From JBCCMF01 sp038747545 (GTDB lineage: Bacteria; Bacteroidota; Rhodothermia; Rhodothermales; JBCCMF01), in assembly GCA_038747545.1 (NCBI GenBank), contig JBCDJT010000005.1, positions 9,655-73,654 of the forward strand: a stretch of 64,000 nt of DNA, in the 5' to 3' direction. This document shows, piece after piece, positions 6,549-15,161 of the stretch; position 1 is the first letter of the stretch; every line of letters starts with the position of its first letter. The notes below the pieces were generated by a model that did no database searches, was not told the DNA's origin, and was given only the letters and a program-made list of their open reading frames with translations. A program made the position numbers and the translations under genes.

Positions 6549-9434
6549 TTGTCTGAGGTGATTCCGTTGCGTGACACTCCGGCTGCGCAAGCCCGACGCT
6601 CCCCCAGCCCCCGCAGGCTGCGCTGGCTGGTAGCGTGTGCGCTGTGCGTTGCGATGGGTGCCACGAGTGCGTGGGCACAGACAGCAGCCAGGCACACGCT
6701 GGTGCTGCGCCACGTCGCGATGCAGCAGGCGCTGGATGCGTTCAGCGAGCAGTTCAGCGTCAACGTCGTGTATTACCCGGAGCAGGTCGAGGGGCGGACG
6801 GCGTACTGCCTGATCGAAGACGCCGAGGCCGACGCCGCGCTGTCGTGTGTGCTGGGCGAGACTGGCCTTGACTACTACCGGTTGTCGTCGGGCACCTATG
6901 TCATCGTCAGCCGTGCAGCGCAGCCTCCACGGCTGGGCACGCTCAACGGCACCGTCGTGGATGCGCTCACGGGGGCGCCGCTGCCCCATGCACAGGTGGT
7001 GCTGGCCTCGGCGGAGACTGGCGCAGTAGCCAACGACGCTGGGCACTTCGCCTTTGCAGCGCTCGCGCCAGGGCCGTACGTGGCCTACACCACCTACCTG
7101 GGCTACGACGTGCGGCGCGACACGCTGGTGGTGGAGCCTGACGGGCATACGCGCTACCGCATCGCCCTCGCCCCCACCACCGTCTCGCTCGACCCCGTCA
7201 TCATCGACGGCACGCAGGAGCGGCGGTTGCAGACGACGCTGACGCAGATTGAGCTCAGCGGCGAGCTGTTGACGACAGGTGCGCCCGTGCTTGGCCTCAC
7301 CAACGTGCTAAACACGTTGGACGACGTCCCCGGTGTGGACGTCGGTCCCACATCGGCAGACATCCACATCCAGGGCGGCGGCGCAGGTGAGGTAGAGACC
7401 CGCTTAGACGGCTCGCCCATCTTCACGCCGCCGCACATGGGCGGGCTCTTCGGCCCGTTCAGCCCGCTGGCACTGCAGCGGCTCACGGTGTACAAGTCCG
7501 GCTTCGGCGCGTCGGTGGGCAGCGAAACATCAGGCGTGGTGCTGGCCGACCATACGCTGGGCGACGCATCGCGGCCAGGGCTGGATGCGAAGGTCGATGT
7601 GCAGAGCGCCAACGTGGCTATACATGGCGGTGTGCCCCTGGGCGAGCGGCGCGTGCAGGTCATGGGCGCGTTCCGGCGCAGCCTGTGGGCCTGGTACCGC
7701 CCGCCAGCGTTCGCGTCGTACCTGCGCGAGCGGCGGCAGCCCGACTTCTTCTTGCTCTTCGAAAATCCGGCCGTCAACCGCAACAACCCGAACATCACCA
7801 AGGAGGTCACCGCGACAGCCGCAGGGCCCGAAATTGCGCTGGCGCCCGAGGTGAGCTACCACGACCTCCACCTCGCCGCCCAGGTACAGCTTGGGCCGTT
7901 GCATACGCTGCGCACCTCGTACTACCGAGGCAGCAACCACCTGAGCAGCGCGACCCGCGTCCTCGACACCTCGGCACCACCCAGCACCGTCCGCGGCGAG
8001 GTTTCCCCCTTCTCTGGCCTCTCGGACACATACCGCTGGTCGAACAGCGCCGCTCAGGTCTCGGCCCAGTCGATTCTGGGAGCCCGGCTGCTCGGGCAAC
8101 TTCGCCTGCGGCACAGCCGCTTCTACCTCACCCACACCTACTCCGCTGTCAACGCGCTGCGCACCGATAACCTCGGGCGGTTCCAGGAATTTGAGGCGCC
8201 GAGCACGACCGATCACAACGAGGTGGATGAGACCGCGCTTGAGACCGATCTGTCCTACGCCATCCATCCGCAGCACATGATCGAAGTGGGCGCCGTGGGG
8301 ACGTATGCCCGCAGCACCTATCGGGTCACGGCCTCCAACACCCTCACCACCATCGACGGGGCCACTGGCAGGGCGCGCACCTTGGCTAATCCGCTCGTGT
8401 TGGCGGGCGCGTTGGCGGGGCCGCGCGTGGCGTTCTACGTGCAGGATCGGTTCCAGGCCACGCCGCGCCTGTTGCTGGAACCCGGCGTGCGCGCCACCTG
8501 GCTGCCTGCGCAGGGTCGGACCTACGTGGAGCCCCGCCTGTCGCTGCACGCTCAGCACAGCGACAGTCGGGGGCGTGTGTGGGACGTCAGTGCGGCGGTG
8601 GGGCTCTACCGGCAGTTCACGGGGCGGTTTGACCTGAGCACGGGCAACACCGGCACGCTCTTGCCCACACTGCGCTTCTGGATTCCGCTTGATGACAGCG
8701 GCATGTCGCCGCCGAAGGCCTACCATGCCTCGTTGCGGATCGGCCAGACGCCAGGCCTGCTCTCGTGGGCAGCCGAGTCGTACGTCAAGTATTACCCGCA
8801 CACGCTGGTGGTGCCGCATGGGCTCACCCAACGGCCAGGCCCCGGCTCCAGGGGCGCCACGCTCGCCGTGGACGACTTCCTGACAGCGGGACGGGCTTTA
8901 GCCACGGGCCTCACACTCTCTTCCACGGCCGCGCTTGGCCGCGTGACGCTACGCGGGGAGGTGGCATGGTCGTACGCACGCCAGCAATCGCCCGACCGCT
9001 TTGCTGGGCGCTATGTGCCTGTGCCGTGGACGACGCCGCTGAACGTCACCGCGGGGATCAATTGGACCGTGGTAGCGGGGCTAGAGGCACAGCTCACGAG
9101 CAGGGCCGGGTGGCGACGTGCGGCGGGGCTGAGCCCGGCCTACTACGACTACCTGGCAGGCGCTCCCCAGCCCAAGGACTTCTCCCCCTACGCCCTGGAC
9201 GACCCCGAAGACCACCGCCTGCCGCCGTTTCATCGTGTCGATGCGCGCGTGACGTACGCCGCACGCATCCAGCAGGTCGAGGTGAGCCTAAGCGCTGCGC
9301 TGCTCAACGCGCTAGACCGAGCCAACGTGGACTACTGGCGGCTGGTGTACGACCTGGACGCCGCCGCGTACACCCCTGATGCCATCACCTCGCAGCGCCG
9401 CCTCTCGTCACTGGCCCTACGCGTCAGTTGGTGA
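6549..9434 (+). CDS. TonB-dependent receptor with STN signalling domain
   Basis: An outer-membrane transporter of up to 961 residues. After a basic signal peptide (cleavage near AWAQ, residue 44) come an STN/secretin-N domain (about 50-115), which talks to the FecR protein, and a carboxypeptidase-regulatory-like beta domain (about 125-200). A plug (about 240-350; GVDVGPTSADIHIQG and GSETSGVV) and a long beta-barrel ending in aromatic residue W complete it. No ATG suits the start: TTG 6549, GTG 6558 and TTG 6567 are in frame, and a GAGG about nine bases before 6567 favours the last. No SusD-like lipoprotein follows, so the substrate is more likely a siderophore, cofactor or peptide than a glycan; this is inference. 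Confidence 0.9.
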   Translation: MSEVIPLRDTPAAQARRSPSPRRLRWLVACALCVAMGATSAWAQTAARHTLVLRHVAMQQALDAFSEQFSVNVVYYPEQVEGRTAYCLIEDAEADAALSCVLGETGLDYYRLSSGTYVIVSRAAQPPRLGTLNGTVVDALTGAPLPHAQVVLASAETGAVANDAGHFAFAALAPGPYVAYTTYLGYDVRRDTLVVEPDGHTRYRIALAPTTVSLDPVIIDGTQERRLQTTLTQIELSGELLTTGAPVLGLTNVLNTLDDVPGVDVGPTSADIHIQGGGAGEVETRLDGSPIFTPPHMGGLFGPFSPLALQRLTVYKSGFGASVGSETSGVVLADHTLGDASRPGLDAKVDVQSANVAIHGGVPLGERRVQVMGAFRRSLWAWYRPPAFASYLRERRQPDFFLLFENPAVNRNNPNITKEVTATAAGPEIALAPEVSYHDLHLAAQVQLGPLHTLRTSYYRGSNHLSSATRVLDTSAPPSTVRGEVSPFSGLSDTYRWSNSAAQVSAQSILGARLLGQLRLRHSRFYLTHTYSAVNALRTDNLGRFQEFEAPSTTDHNEVDETALETDLSYAIHPQHMIEVGAVGTYARSTYRVTASNTLTTIDGATGRARTLANPLVLAGALAGPRVAFYVQDRFQATPRLLLEPGVRATWLPAQGRTYVEPRLSLHAQHSDSRGRVWDVSAAVGLYRQFTGRFDLSTGNTGTLLPTLRFWIPLDDSGMSPPKAYHASLRIGQTPGLLSWAAESYVKYYPHTLVVPHGLTQRPGPGSRGATLAVDDFLTAGRALATGLTLSSTAALGRVTLRGEVAWSYARQQSPDRFAGRYVPVPWTTPLNVTAGINWTVVAGLEAQLTSRAGWRRAAGLSPAYYDYLAGAPQPKDFSPYALDDPEDHRLPPFHRVDARVTYAARIQQVEVSLSAALLNALDRANVDYWRLVYDLDAAAYTPDAITSQRRLSSLALRVSW

Positions 9435-9490
9435 GAGGCCGCGCAGGCCCTCGCCATGTCACACGCCCCCTCGACTCCGATGCAGCCACT

Positions 9491-11086
9491 TTACTCGCGG
9501 TCTGGCGCCGTCATCCCTTGCGAAGCAGGTAGCAGCTCGCCGAAGAGCGTGAGGTACATCAGGCGGTAGACATCGGTGCTGTCGAACTGGCCGTTGAAGA
9601 AGGCACTCAGCAAGCCAGCGTTCATGCCTTCGGCGCGCGACAGGATACCACCGGCCACATCGTTGGGACCGGGATAGCCGATGGCGAAGTCATGCACGTT
9701 GCCAAACGCGTCCGGCTCGGCGACGAACGGCGCTGTGCCCTGGCCGCGGGTCCCATCCAGCGGGAAGCGCACGTCGTCTTGGCTCCCCGTCCGGTTGCCA
9801 CTGGACGTGCTCACGTTGCCGTCGCCGTCCGTTGGCGCGGGCGAGAAGACCTGCGGCGCGCCGCCGTCGCTGTCTGCTGCGGTGATGATTAGCGTGTTCG
9901 GATCTTGCGCCACATGGCGGCGGGCCACGCCAATCAGCTCATCGGCGTACTGCACGGCCCGCAGCATGCCGATGCCGTTGGTGTTGTTGGAGAGGTTATC
10001 CGTACTCTCCACTTCGGCCACGAGCAGGAAGGGGCGTTGTGCTTCGGCGCTGTGCCGCTCCAGAATCAGCAGCGCCATCTCCATCATTTCGCCGGGCGTG
10101 GGCGGGTTGTAGCCTAGGGTGCCCGGTGCGCTCCCCCAGAGCACCAAGTCGCCTTCCTTGCTCTCGGGGTCTCTGGCGGGGTCGGTTAAGCCGAGGTCGA
10201 TGATCACCTCTTCCGGCTCATCGTTGAAGATATCATCCGCGGCGAAGAGCCCCATGACCCTAGGCGCAAAGCGGTCATCGGCTTCTAATCGTCCCATCAG
10301 CGCCTCAAACTCGGCGCGTGTACGGATGACCTCATAGCCCGCACCGATGGCCTCTTGAATCAAGTTGCGTCCGTCTTCCCGAGCAGGTCCGCGTTGGTTG
10401 AGGGGATCGGTATGCACGTAGCAATCGGGGCGTACGTCGCCCGCACAGCGCGGCGCATCGGTGGGTAAGAAGAAGCGCTCGCCGCCGCCGAGCGCGACGA
10501 CCGGGCCCGCTTCGCCTTCGAAGCCGGGGCGCCCATCGAGAAACTGAGCGACGATGTCGTTGGACTGACCGCGATCATCGGCCTCAGCCAAGAAGGCTCC
10601 CGTGCCGGGCTCTGCCGCATCGCCATCGTTGACCACGCCGACGGGGTAGCCCGCATTGGCCGCCTCGCGCATGATGCTGCCGGGGTAGCCGGATAGCGCC
10701 AGCATAGCACGGCCCGTTTGCTGGGCTCCACCGCCGTCCTTGCCAAACGAGCCGGGGCCGACCACTTTATACCCGAAGGCATGCACCGTGGCACCGCCGT
10801 TGGATGTGCCTGTCAGGCGGTCGCGCATGTGCCCGCGGTACACGGCCATGTTGGGCAGCTTGTCCCACTCCAACATGCCGTCTGGGCCTTTCCAATACAT
10901 ACGCCCCGCGTTCCAGTGGCTCAGGCCAGTGCCGTCAGGATGAATAAAGATCACATTGCCCGTGCGGCCGACGTTGGTGCCGGGCTCCGCGTTATCCTGT
11001 GCCGCCGCATGGTTGACAGACACACCCAACGATACGGCTACTCCAATCGCCAACATGGCGCCCATGGTACGTTGTACCTTCTGCAT
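9491..11086 (-). CDS. Alkaline phosphatase superfamily protein with substituted metal ligands
   Basis: A 531-residue exported protein with a signal peptide (about 1-29, ending in AAAQ). The fold signature of alkaline phosphatases is present: an early strand ending PDGTG, the nucleophile helix (GTSNGGATVHAFG), VALGGGERFF, FLLVAEVES-TDN, TLIITAADSDGG and a late VHDFAIGYPGP. Compared with the canonical paralogue at 37.3-38.7 kb, the DHxxH zinc motif reads DNLSN, DHETGG reads DSDGG and THATP reads AAEPG, so several zinc-ligand histidines are missing. ATG 11086 is preceded by AAAGAGGAGC, a strong ribosome-binding site, which rules out the longer frame. It is monocistronic, convergent with the receptor gene, and may act on phosphoesters with a different metal. 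Confidence 0.82.
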   Translation of the reverse strand: MQKVQRTMGAMLAIGVAVSLGVSVNHAAAQDNAEPGTNVGRTGNVIFIHPDGTGLSHWNAGRMYWKGPDGMLEWDKLPNMAVYRGHMRDRLTGTSNGGATVHAFGYKVVGPGSFGKDGGGAQQTGRAMLALSGYPGSIMREAANAGYPVGVVNDGDAAEPGTGAFLAEADDRGQSNDIVAQFLDGRPGFEGEAGPVVALGGGERFFLPTDAPRCAGDVRPDCYVHTDPLNQRGPAREDGRNLIQEAIGAGYEVIRTRAEFEALMGRLEADDRFAPRVMGLFAADDIFNDEPEEVIIDLGLTDPARDPESKEGDLVLWGSAPGTLGYNPPTPGEMMEMALLILERHSAEAQRPFLLVAEVESTDNLSNNTNGIGMLRAVQYADELIGVARRHVAQDPNTLIITAADSDGGAPQVFSPAPTDGDGNVSTSSGNRTGSQDDVRFPLDGTRGQGTAPFVAEPDAFGNVHDFAIGYPGPNDVAGGILSRAEGMNAGLLSAFFNGQFDSTDVYRLMYLTLFGELLPASQGMTAPDRE

Positions 11087-11150
11087 GAACAGTGCTCCTC
11101 TTTGATGAACCGTGACGAGACTGCAGCTTCTCAGCAGTCGACGCCCCGAG

Positions 11151-11180
11151 AATATGGCACGCGTGTTAAGCAAATACCAA
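11151..11180 (-). promoter_or_regulatory. Candidate promoter of the alkaline phosphatase gene
   Basis: On the minus strand TTGGTA (11180-11175) lies 18 bases before CATATT (11156-11151), about 65 bases upstream of the start codon. The spacing and -10 type equal those of the promoters ahead of the orphan RNA (28.05 kb) and tRNA-Asp (50.0 kb). The match is moderate and unproven. Confidence 0.35.
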
Positions 11181-11274
11181 CAGTCTGAAAATTGACAGGG
11201 CTCGGCGTGTGGCGAGCGTCAACACCGACCAGTGCGCGGCTCTGGACTTCGCCTTGAGGCCCCGGCGAGGCGCG

Positions 11275-11979
11275 TCATGTCGTGCAAGCGCAGAGGTCGA
11301 GGAACCAGAACCCGTCGCGCTCCACGCGTATGCCTGCCTCAATAGAGATGTCGTGGGCGAACATCGGCCCCGCGTGGCAGAACGTGTGAAACTCGCCGTT
11401 TTCTCCACAGAGATCGCACGAGGGCGGCAGTTCCTGCCACAACGTCGCATCGAACAAACGCCCGAGGCATGCGGGGTCGAGTTGCTTTGGGTCCACGCAG
11501 GTCAGCGTTGCACGGAGACCGCCGTCGACCATCTCTCGTGCAAGACGCTGCGTGCCGCCGGGCGGGTGCCACAGCGGGAACAGGGGCTTCAGCCCGGTTG
11601 GGGCCAGCAAGCGCTCACGGTAGGCGCGCACGTCCTCCAGAAAAAGATCGCCAAAGGCTACGTGGGTAGCGCCCGCGGCATGAAGGGGGGCGAGTGCGGC
11701 CACGGTACGCCGTTCGTACTCGTCGTTTGTACACGGCCACGGCAGGGGTACAGCCACCAGTGGCAGTCCAGCCGCCTCCGCCTGTGCCTCGACGAGCGTC
11801 CGGCGGGTGGCGTGCATCGCCGCGCGGTCCGCCACCTGATTGAACGTAGTCACGAGTGCTGTTACCTCCACATCGGGCTGCTGGCGGAGTAGATGAAGTG
11901 CCCAAGCGCTGTCCTTCCCCGAACTCCACGAGAGCACGACGCGCTTCTTTTCTGGCCTAGTCGTTTGTGGTGTGGGCAT
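11275..11979 (-). CDS. PP-loop ATP pyrophosphatase (diphthine-ammonia ligase / MJ0570-like family)
   Basis: A 234-residue member of the adenine-nucleotide alpha-hydrolase superfamily. The PP-loop SSGKDS is at residues 19-24; the family motifs HVAFGDLFLEDVRAYRE and C-DLCGENGEFHTF are near 110-125 and 200-212. The eukaryotic/archaeal relatives amidate diphthine using ATP and ammonium. Bacteria have no diphthamide, so here the enzyme probably makes another amide or thiol; its location as the last gene of a cobT-cobS-cobC operon, overlapping cobC by 23 bp, suggests a role in corrinoid salvage. ATG 11979 is chosen over the upstream alternative because of the coding overlap. Confidence 0.8.
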   Translation of the reverse strand: MPTPQTTRPEKKRVVLSWSSGKDSAWALHLLRQQPDVEVTALVTTFNQVADRAAMHATRRTLVEAQAEAAGLPLVAVPLPWPCTNDEYERRTVAALAPLHAAGATHVAFGDLFLEDVRAYRERLLAPTGLKPLFPLWHPPGGTQRLAREMVDGGLRATLTCVDPKQLDPACLGRLFDATLWQELPPSCDLCGENGEFHTFCHAGPMFAHDISIEAGIRVERDGFWFLDLCACTT

Positions 11980-12628
11980 CGGATGGTACAGCAATAGAGT
12001 TGACCGGGTGGATGTGTGCGGCGCGGGCACCCAGGAGTGCCAGGGTCCAGCCTCCGCCGGGCTGGCGGTCGAGCCGGGCTAGACGGAGGTGGTCGAATTG
12101 AACGCCGAACGCCGCTTCAGGTGGCAAGCCGAGGGCGGCGCAGACGAGTGCTCGGAGCGCCCCCGCATGGGCCACGACAAGCGCTGGACGAGCGGACTGC
12201 GCGACACAATCAGCGAGCCAGGCCTCTACCCGCGCCAGGAGCATGCGGAAGGACTCGCCGCCCGGCGGTGGCGTGTTCACCCAGTCGCTCATCCAGGCAT
12301 TCAGCGCCGCGCCGTCGTCTCGTCCGACAGCCTCCCACGTCTGCCCTTCCCAATCGCCAAAGTGGACTTCGCGTAGGCGATGGTCGTGCCGTGGCAAACA
12401 CCCCCAGCGTGCCGCCAACGGTGCCACTGTAGCCTGTGCGCGTGCGAGATCGCTGGTGAACATCATCGGCGGGTCGCCCATCCACGCCTTGGCAAAGGCT
12501 TCGGCGAATTGGTCGGCGGCGGCCTCCCCCTCGGCGGAGAGCGGCACGTCGAGGTGACCGACGACCTGGCCGGACGGAGCGGACGTCGGCGCATGGCGGA
12601 CGAGCCACAGCGGGGCATGCCTGCTCAT
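11957..12628 (-). CDS. cobC: Alpha-ribazole phosphatase (histidine phosphatase)
   Basis: A 223-residue histidine-phosphatase fold. The phosphorylated histidine lies in LVRHAPT (H12); a second arginine/glutamate region is REVHFGDWEG, and the second catalytic histidine is in VVAHAGALRAL. In cobalamin biosynthesis CobC removes phosphate from alpha-ribazole phosphate or from cobalamin phosphate. The ATG at 12628 overlaps the cobS stop (ATGA), and the gene is followed by a PP-loop ATPase. The protein family alone cannot distinguish CobC from other phosphoglycerate-mutase-like phosphatases; the operon context settles it. Confidence 0.88.
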   Translation of the reverse strand: MSRHAPLWLVRHAPTSAPSGQVVGHLDVPLSAEGEAAADQFAEAFAKAWMGDPPMMFTSDLARAQATVAPLAARWGCLPRHDHRLREVHFGDWEGQTWEAVGRDDGAALNAWMSDWVNTPPPGGESFRMLLARVEAWLADCVAQSARPALVVAHAGALRALVCAALGLPPEAAFGVQFDHLRLARLDRQPGGGWTLALLGARAAHIHPVNSIAVPSDAHTTND

Positions 12629-13449
12629 GGCATAACCTCGGCGAGAGCCAGTGACCCAGAGCCTGCCACGAGGGCCAGGTATACCGCAGCCTCCGTCAGG
12701 CTGTTGACCGCACCGAGCGCATCGCCCGTGATGCCGCCGAGGGTGCGCCGGAGGTAGAGCCCGCCGACCACGGTCACGCCCAGTGCGGTGCCCATGGCCG
12801 TCACGGCCTGCCACTGCAGCGCGACGCCCACGAAGAGCAGCGCCGCGAGCGTGCCCGTAATGAGCCGCCCCGTGGTTACGCTTGCGGCAAACGGCTTGCT
12901 CTTGGCGCCGCTGTGCTGGACGTAGCGGAGCCGCCAGATGAGCGGCAGGCTCGACCAGCGTCCCAGCACATGCCCCGCGACCAGCGCGCCCGCCACCGCC
13001 GCTCCGCCCTTGGGTACGATCACAAACAAAGCGCCTAGCTTGATGACAAGCGTGAGTACGAGCGCCACGGCGCCGTAGGTGCCAATCCGGCTGTCTTTCA
13101 TGATCGTCAGCATCTCGTCCACCGTCCAGCCACCGCCTAGGCCGTCGAACGTGTCAGCGAGGCCGTCCTCGTGGAACGCACCCGTCAGCCAAACCGTCGC
13201 GGCGATGGCAGCGGCAAGCGCGATCACAGGCGGCCACAGCAGGGCAACGGCGAGATAGACAACCGCCCCGAACAACCCGACGGCCAAACCGATCACCGGG
13301 AAGTACGGCGTAGAGCGGGCTAGGTATTCGGCGTCGTGCCCCACCCACGCCGGGCACGGCAGGCGCGTCAGAAACATGACGCCCGTGAGAAACGCCCGAA
13401 GCTGCTGACGCGCCCACGAAGGGTGTGAATCGGTGGCGGGAGTGCTCAT
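12625..13449 (-). CDS. cobS: Adenosylcobinamide-GDP ribazoletransferase (cobalamin synthase)
   Basis: A 274-residue integral membrane enzyme that joins adenosylcobinamide-GDP to alpha-ribazole (phosphate), the last step of cobalamin assembly. Family motifs visible are an N-terminal FLTRLP, TGAFHEDGLADTFDGLGGG (divalent-metal-binding acidic cluster) around residues 90-108, KDSRIGTYG about 118-126, and at least five TM helices. It starts at ATG 13449, overlapping the end of cobT by four bases, and ends overlapping cobC. No CobU/CobY nucleotidyltransferase gene is present in the window, so activation of cobinamide must be encoded elsewhere. Confidence 0.93.
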   Translation of the reverse strand: MSTPATDSHPSWARQQLRAFLTGVMFLTRLPCPAWVGHDAEYLARSTPYFPVIGLAVGLFGAVVYLAVALLWPPVIALAAAIAATVWLTGAFHEDGLADTFDGLGGGWTVDEMLTIMKDSRIGTYGAVALVLTLVIKLGALFVIVPKGGAAVAGALVAGHVLGRWSSLPLIWRLRYVQHSGAKSKPFAASVTTGRLITGTLAALLFVGVALQWQAVTAMGTALGVTVVGGLYLRRTLGGITGDALGAVNSLTEAAVYLALVAGSGSLALAEVMP

Positions 13450-14522
13450 GCGTCAGCCTCCTCCGAGAGCGCGCCGGAAACCTCCGCTTCGGCAAACGAC
13501 GCCATGTCGAAGAGCGCACAGGCGCACCGCAGCAGCGGCAGGGCAAGCATCGCACCGCTGGCCTCTCCGAGCCGCAGGTCCAGTTGAAGCAACGGACGAG
13601 CATAGCACCCTGCTTCGGCACATGCTTCGAGCGCGAGCCTGTGTCCACGCTCAGCGCCTTCGTGGGCGAAGAACAGCGCGGGCGCAACGGGCTTGCCGTT
13701 CTCCCGCCCCAGCCGGACGGCGACCAGCGCCGCCACGGTCACAATGAATCCATCCACCACGACAGCCAGACGACGACCCGCCGCCTCCAGCATGGCCCCG
13801 GCGAGCGCAGCAATCTCCAGCCCACCGAGCGAGGCCAGTGTGCCGTGCGTGCTCCTGTCGCCGCTGGCTTTGTGGCGCGCCAAGGCTTGGGCCACGACTT
13901 CCCGCTTGTGTGCCATCCGCTCGTCGCCTACTCCCGTGCCACGCCCCACAGCCTCCTCCACCGGATACCCCGTCAGCGCCGCCAGCAGCGTCGATGCCGA
14001 CGTCGTGTTGCCGATGCCCATCTCGCCGAGGGCAAGGGCTTGGATACCATCGGCGGCAGCACGCCGGACCGCGTCTCGCCCAGCCTCCAAAGCGGTGTGC
14101 ATCTCCTCAATTGTCATCGCCGGACCGCGCAGGAGGTTGCGCGAGCCACCCCGCACCTTGGCGTGGATGAGCCGTGCCCCCTCGCCTTCGGACTCATCGA
14201 TGTCAGCATCCGTCCCCACGTCCACCACCTCGACCTCGGCGTCTACAACACGTCCCAGCGCCGTCACCGCCGCTCCGCCTCGGACGAAGTTGCGAACCAT
14301 CTCCGCCGTCACCGCTTTGGGGTAGGCACTCACGCCCTCATCGGCCACACCGTGATCCGCCGCAAAGACGACGCAACGCACCCGGTCCGCCCGGGGGCTG
14401 TACGTGTTTTGCAGCGCAGCCAGCCGGGCCGCGACCGTCTCTAGGTAACCCAGCGAGCCAGGCGGCTTGGTTTTTCTGTCAAGCACGCGCTGGGCGTCCA
14501 GTATCGTTATCGGTGATGTCAT
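13446..14522 (-). CDS. cobT: Nicotinate-nucleotide--dimethylbenzimidazole phosphoribosyltransferase
   Basis: A 358-residue cytosolic enzyme making alpha-ribazole phosphate from nicotinate mononucleotide and a benzimidazole base. The typical N-terminal KPPGSLGYLE, then VFAADHGVADEGVSAYP, GEMGIGNTTSAS, GRGTGV and a late E-E pair in FAEAEVSG (catalytic glutamate) are all visible, at full family length. It begins the cobT-cobS-cobC-PP-loop operon, all overlapping, so the products are likely made together. The first gene of the neighbouring RelE/antitoxin pair on the same strand ends 24 bp upstream; the cob promoter may lie inside or before that pair. Confidence 0.95.
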   Translation of the reverse strand: MTSPITILDAQRVLDRKTKPPGSLGYLETVAARLAALQNTYSPRADRVRCVVFAADHGVADEGVSAYPKAVTAEMVRNFVRGGAAVTALGRVVDAEVEVVDVGTDADIDESEGEGARLIHAKVRGGSRNLLRGPAMTIEEMHTALEAGRDAVRRAAADGIQALALGEMGIGNTTSASTLLAALTGYPVEEAVGRGTGVGDERMAHKREVVAQALARHKASGDRSTHGTLASLGGLEIAALAGAMLEAAGRRLAVVVDGFIVTVAALVAVRLGRENGKPVAPALFFAHEGAERGHRLALEACAEAGCYARPLLQLDLRLGEASGAMLALPLLRCACALFDMASFAEAEVSGALSEEADA

Positions 14523-14546
14523 AGGACGATTGCGGGTACCGCTGGC

Positions 14547-14801
14547 TCACTTGTAGATGTCTTTACGATGCCCGACATCAACAACGGTGAGTACCCGAAC
14601 AGCGTCTTCAATGTCGTAAATCACACGATAGCGCCCAACTTTGATACGCCAACCGTCACGACCGACTAGCTTCTTGCATCCGGCTGGACGAGGCGTAATC
14701 CCCAAATCGCGGATAGCATCTCGCACTCGCTCATAGTCCTGCTTCTGCAGTTTCGACAGGGCCTTTGCCGCACGGCGGAGGATCTCGATGCGATAGTTCA
14801 C
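14547..14801 (-). CDS. RelE/ParE-family toxin
   Basis: An 84-residue basic protein with the RelE fold: YRIEILRRAAKALSKLQKQ at the start, then LVGRDGWRIKVGRYRVIYDIED and a terminal VGHRKDIYK. These toxins cleave mRNA on the ribosome (RelE) or poison gyrase (ParE); the GxxxxRIKVGxYRVIY core favours the RelE branch. The start codon overlaps the end of the antitoxin gene by four bases (ATGA). Confidence 0.9.
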   Translation of the reverse strand: MNYRIEILRRAAKALSKLQKQDYERVRDAIRDLGITPRPAGCKKLVGRDGWRIKVGRYRVIYDIEDAVRVLTVVDVGHRKDIYK

Positions 14802-15007
14802 TCCCCCTGTCGGCTCTGCTCAATCTCGCGCACTGCTTCCTCGAAGGGCACAGCCGCATCGCCGCTCGCCTTCGCTTCATCGTAGGCGCGGATGGCTTCC
14901 ACCTCCTCGAGTGCTTCCAGCAGCTGCCGGTAGCGTTCGATGCCCAGTAAGACACCGACGCGATGGCCCGCGTCATCCGTTATGTACTGCGTCTCAGTCG
15001 CTATCAT
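14798..15007 (-). CDS. Antitoxin of the RelE-type module
   Basis: A 69-residue acidic protein beginning at ATG 15007 (MIATETQYITDDAG). The N-terminal DDAGHRVGVLLGIERYRQLLEAL resembles the Phd/RelB-type antitoxins that bind DNA with a beta-strand or helix-turn-helix and wrap the toxin with a C-terminal helix (residues 40-65 are rich in A, E, K). It precedes the toxin gene as usual, and the two share ATGA. It is expected to repress its own promoter, located in 15008-15161. Confidence 0.8.
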   Translation of the reverse strand: MIATETQYITDDAGHRVGVLLGIERYRQLLEALEEVEAIRAYDEAKASGDAAVPFEEAVREIEQSRQGE

Positions 15008-15161
15008 GGCTCTCGTCCTGAGGTTCGGCGCGATTTCGTCGATCAACGTTCTACCTACTCGAGTGGATTCCGTCCCCTTCGTTGCACCGTCAAGAGCCTG
15101 AATGAAGCCAGTTACCGAGGTAAACCGAAGCACTGGGATGGTCTCTAGAGGCTATTTTGCG

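Noticed and set aside
7530..8831. Long minus-strand frame inside the TonB receptor gene
   Set aside because: It is a GC-driven shadow with R/G/A-rich composition and no recognisable motif, whereas the plus strand carries the receptor domains.
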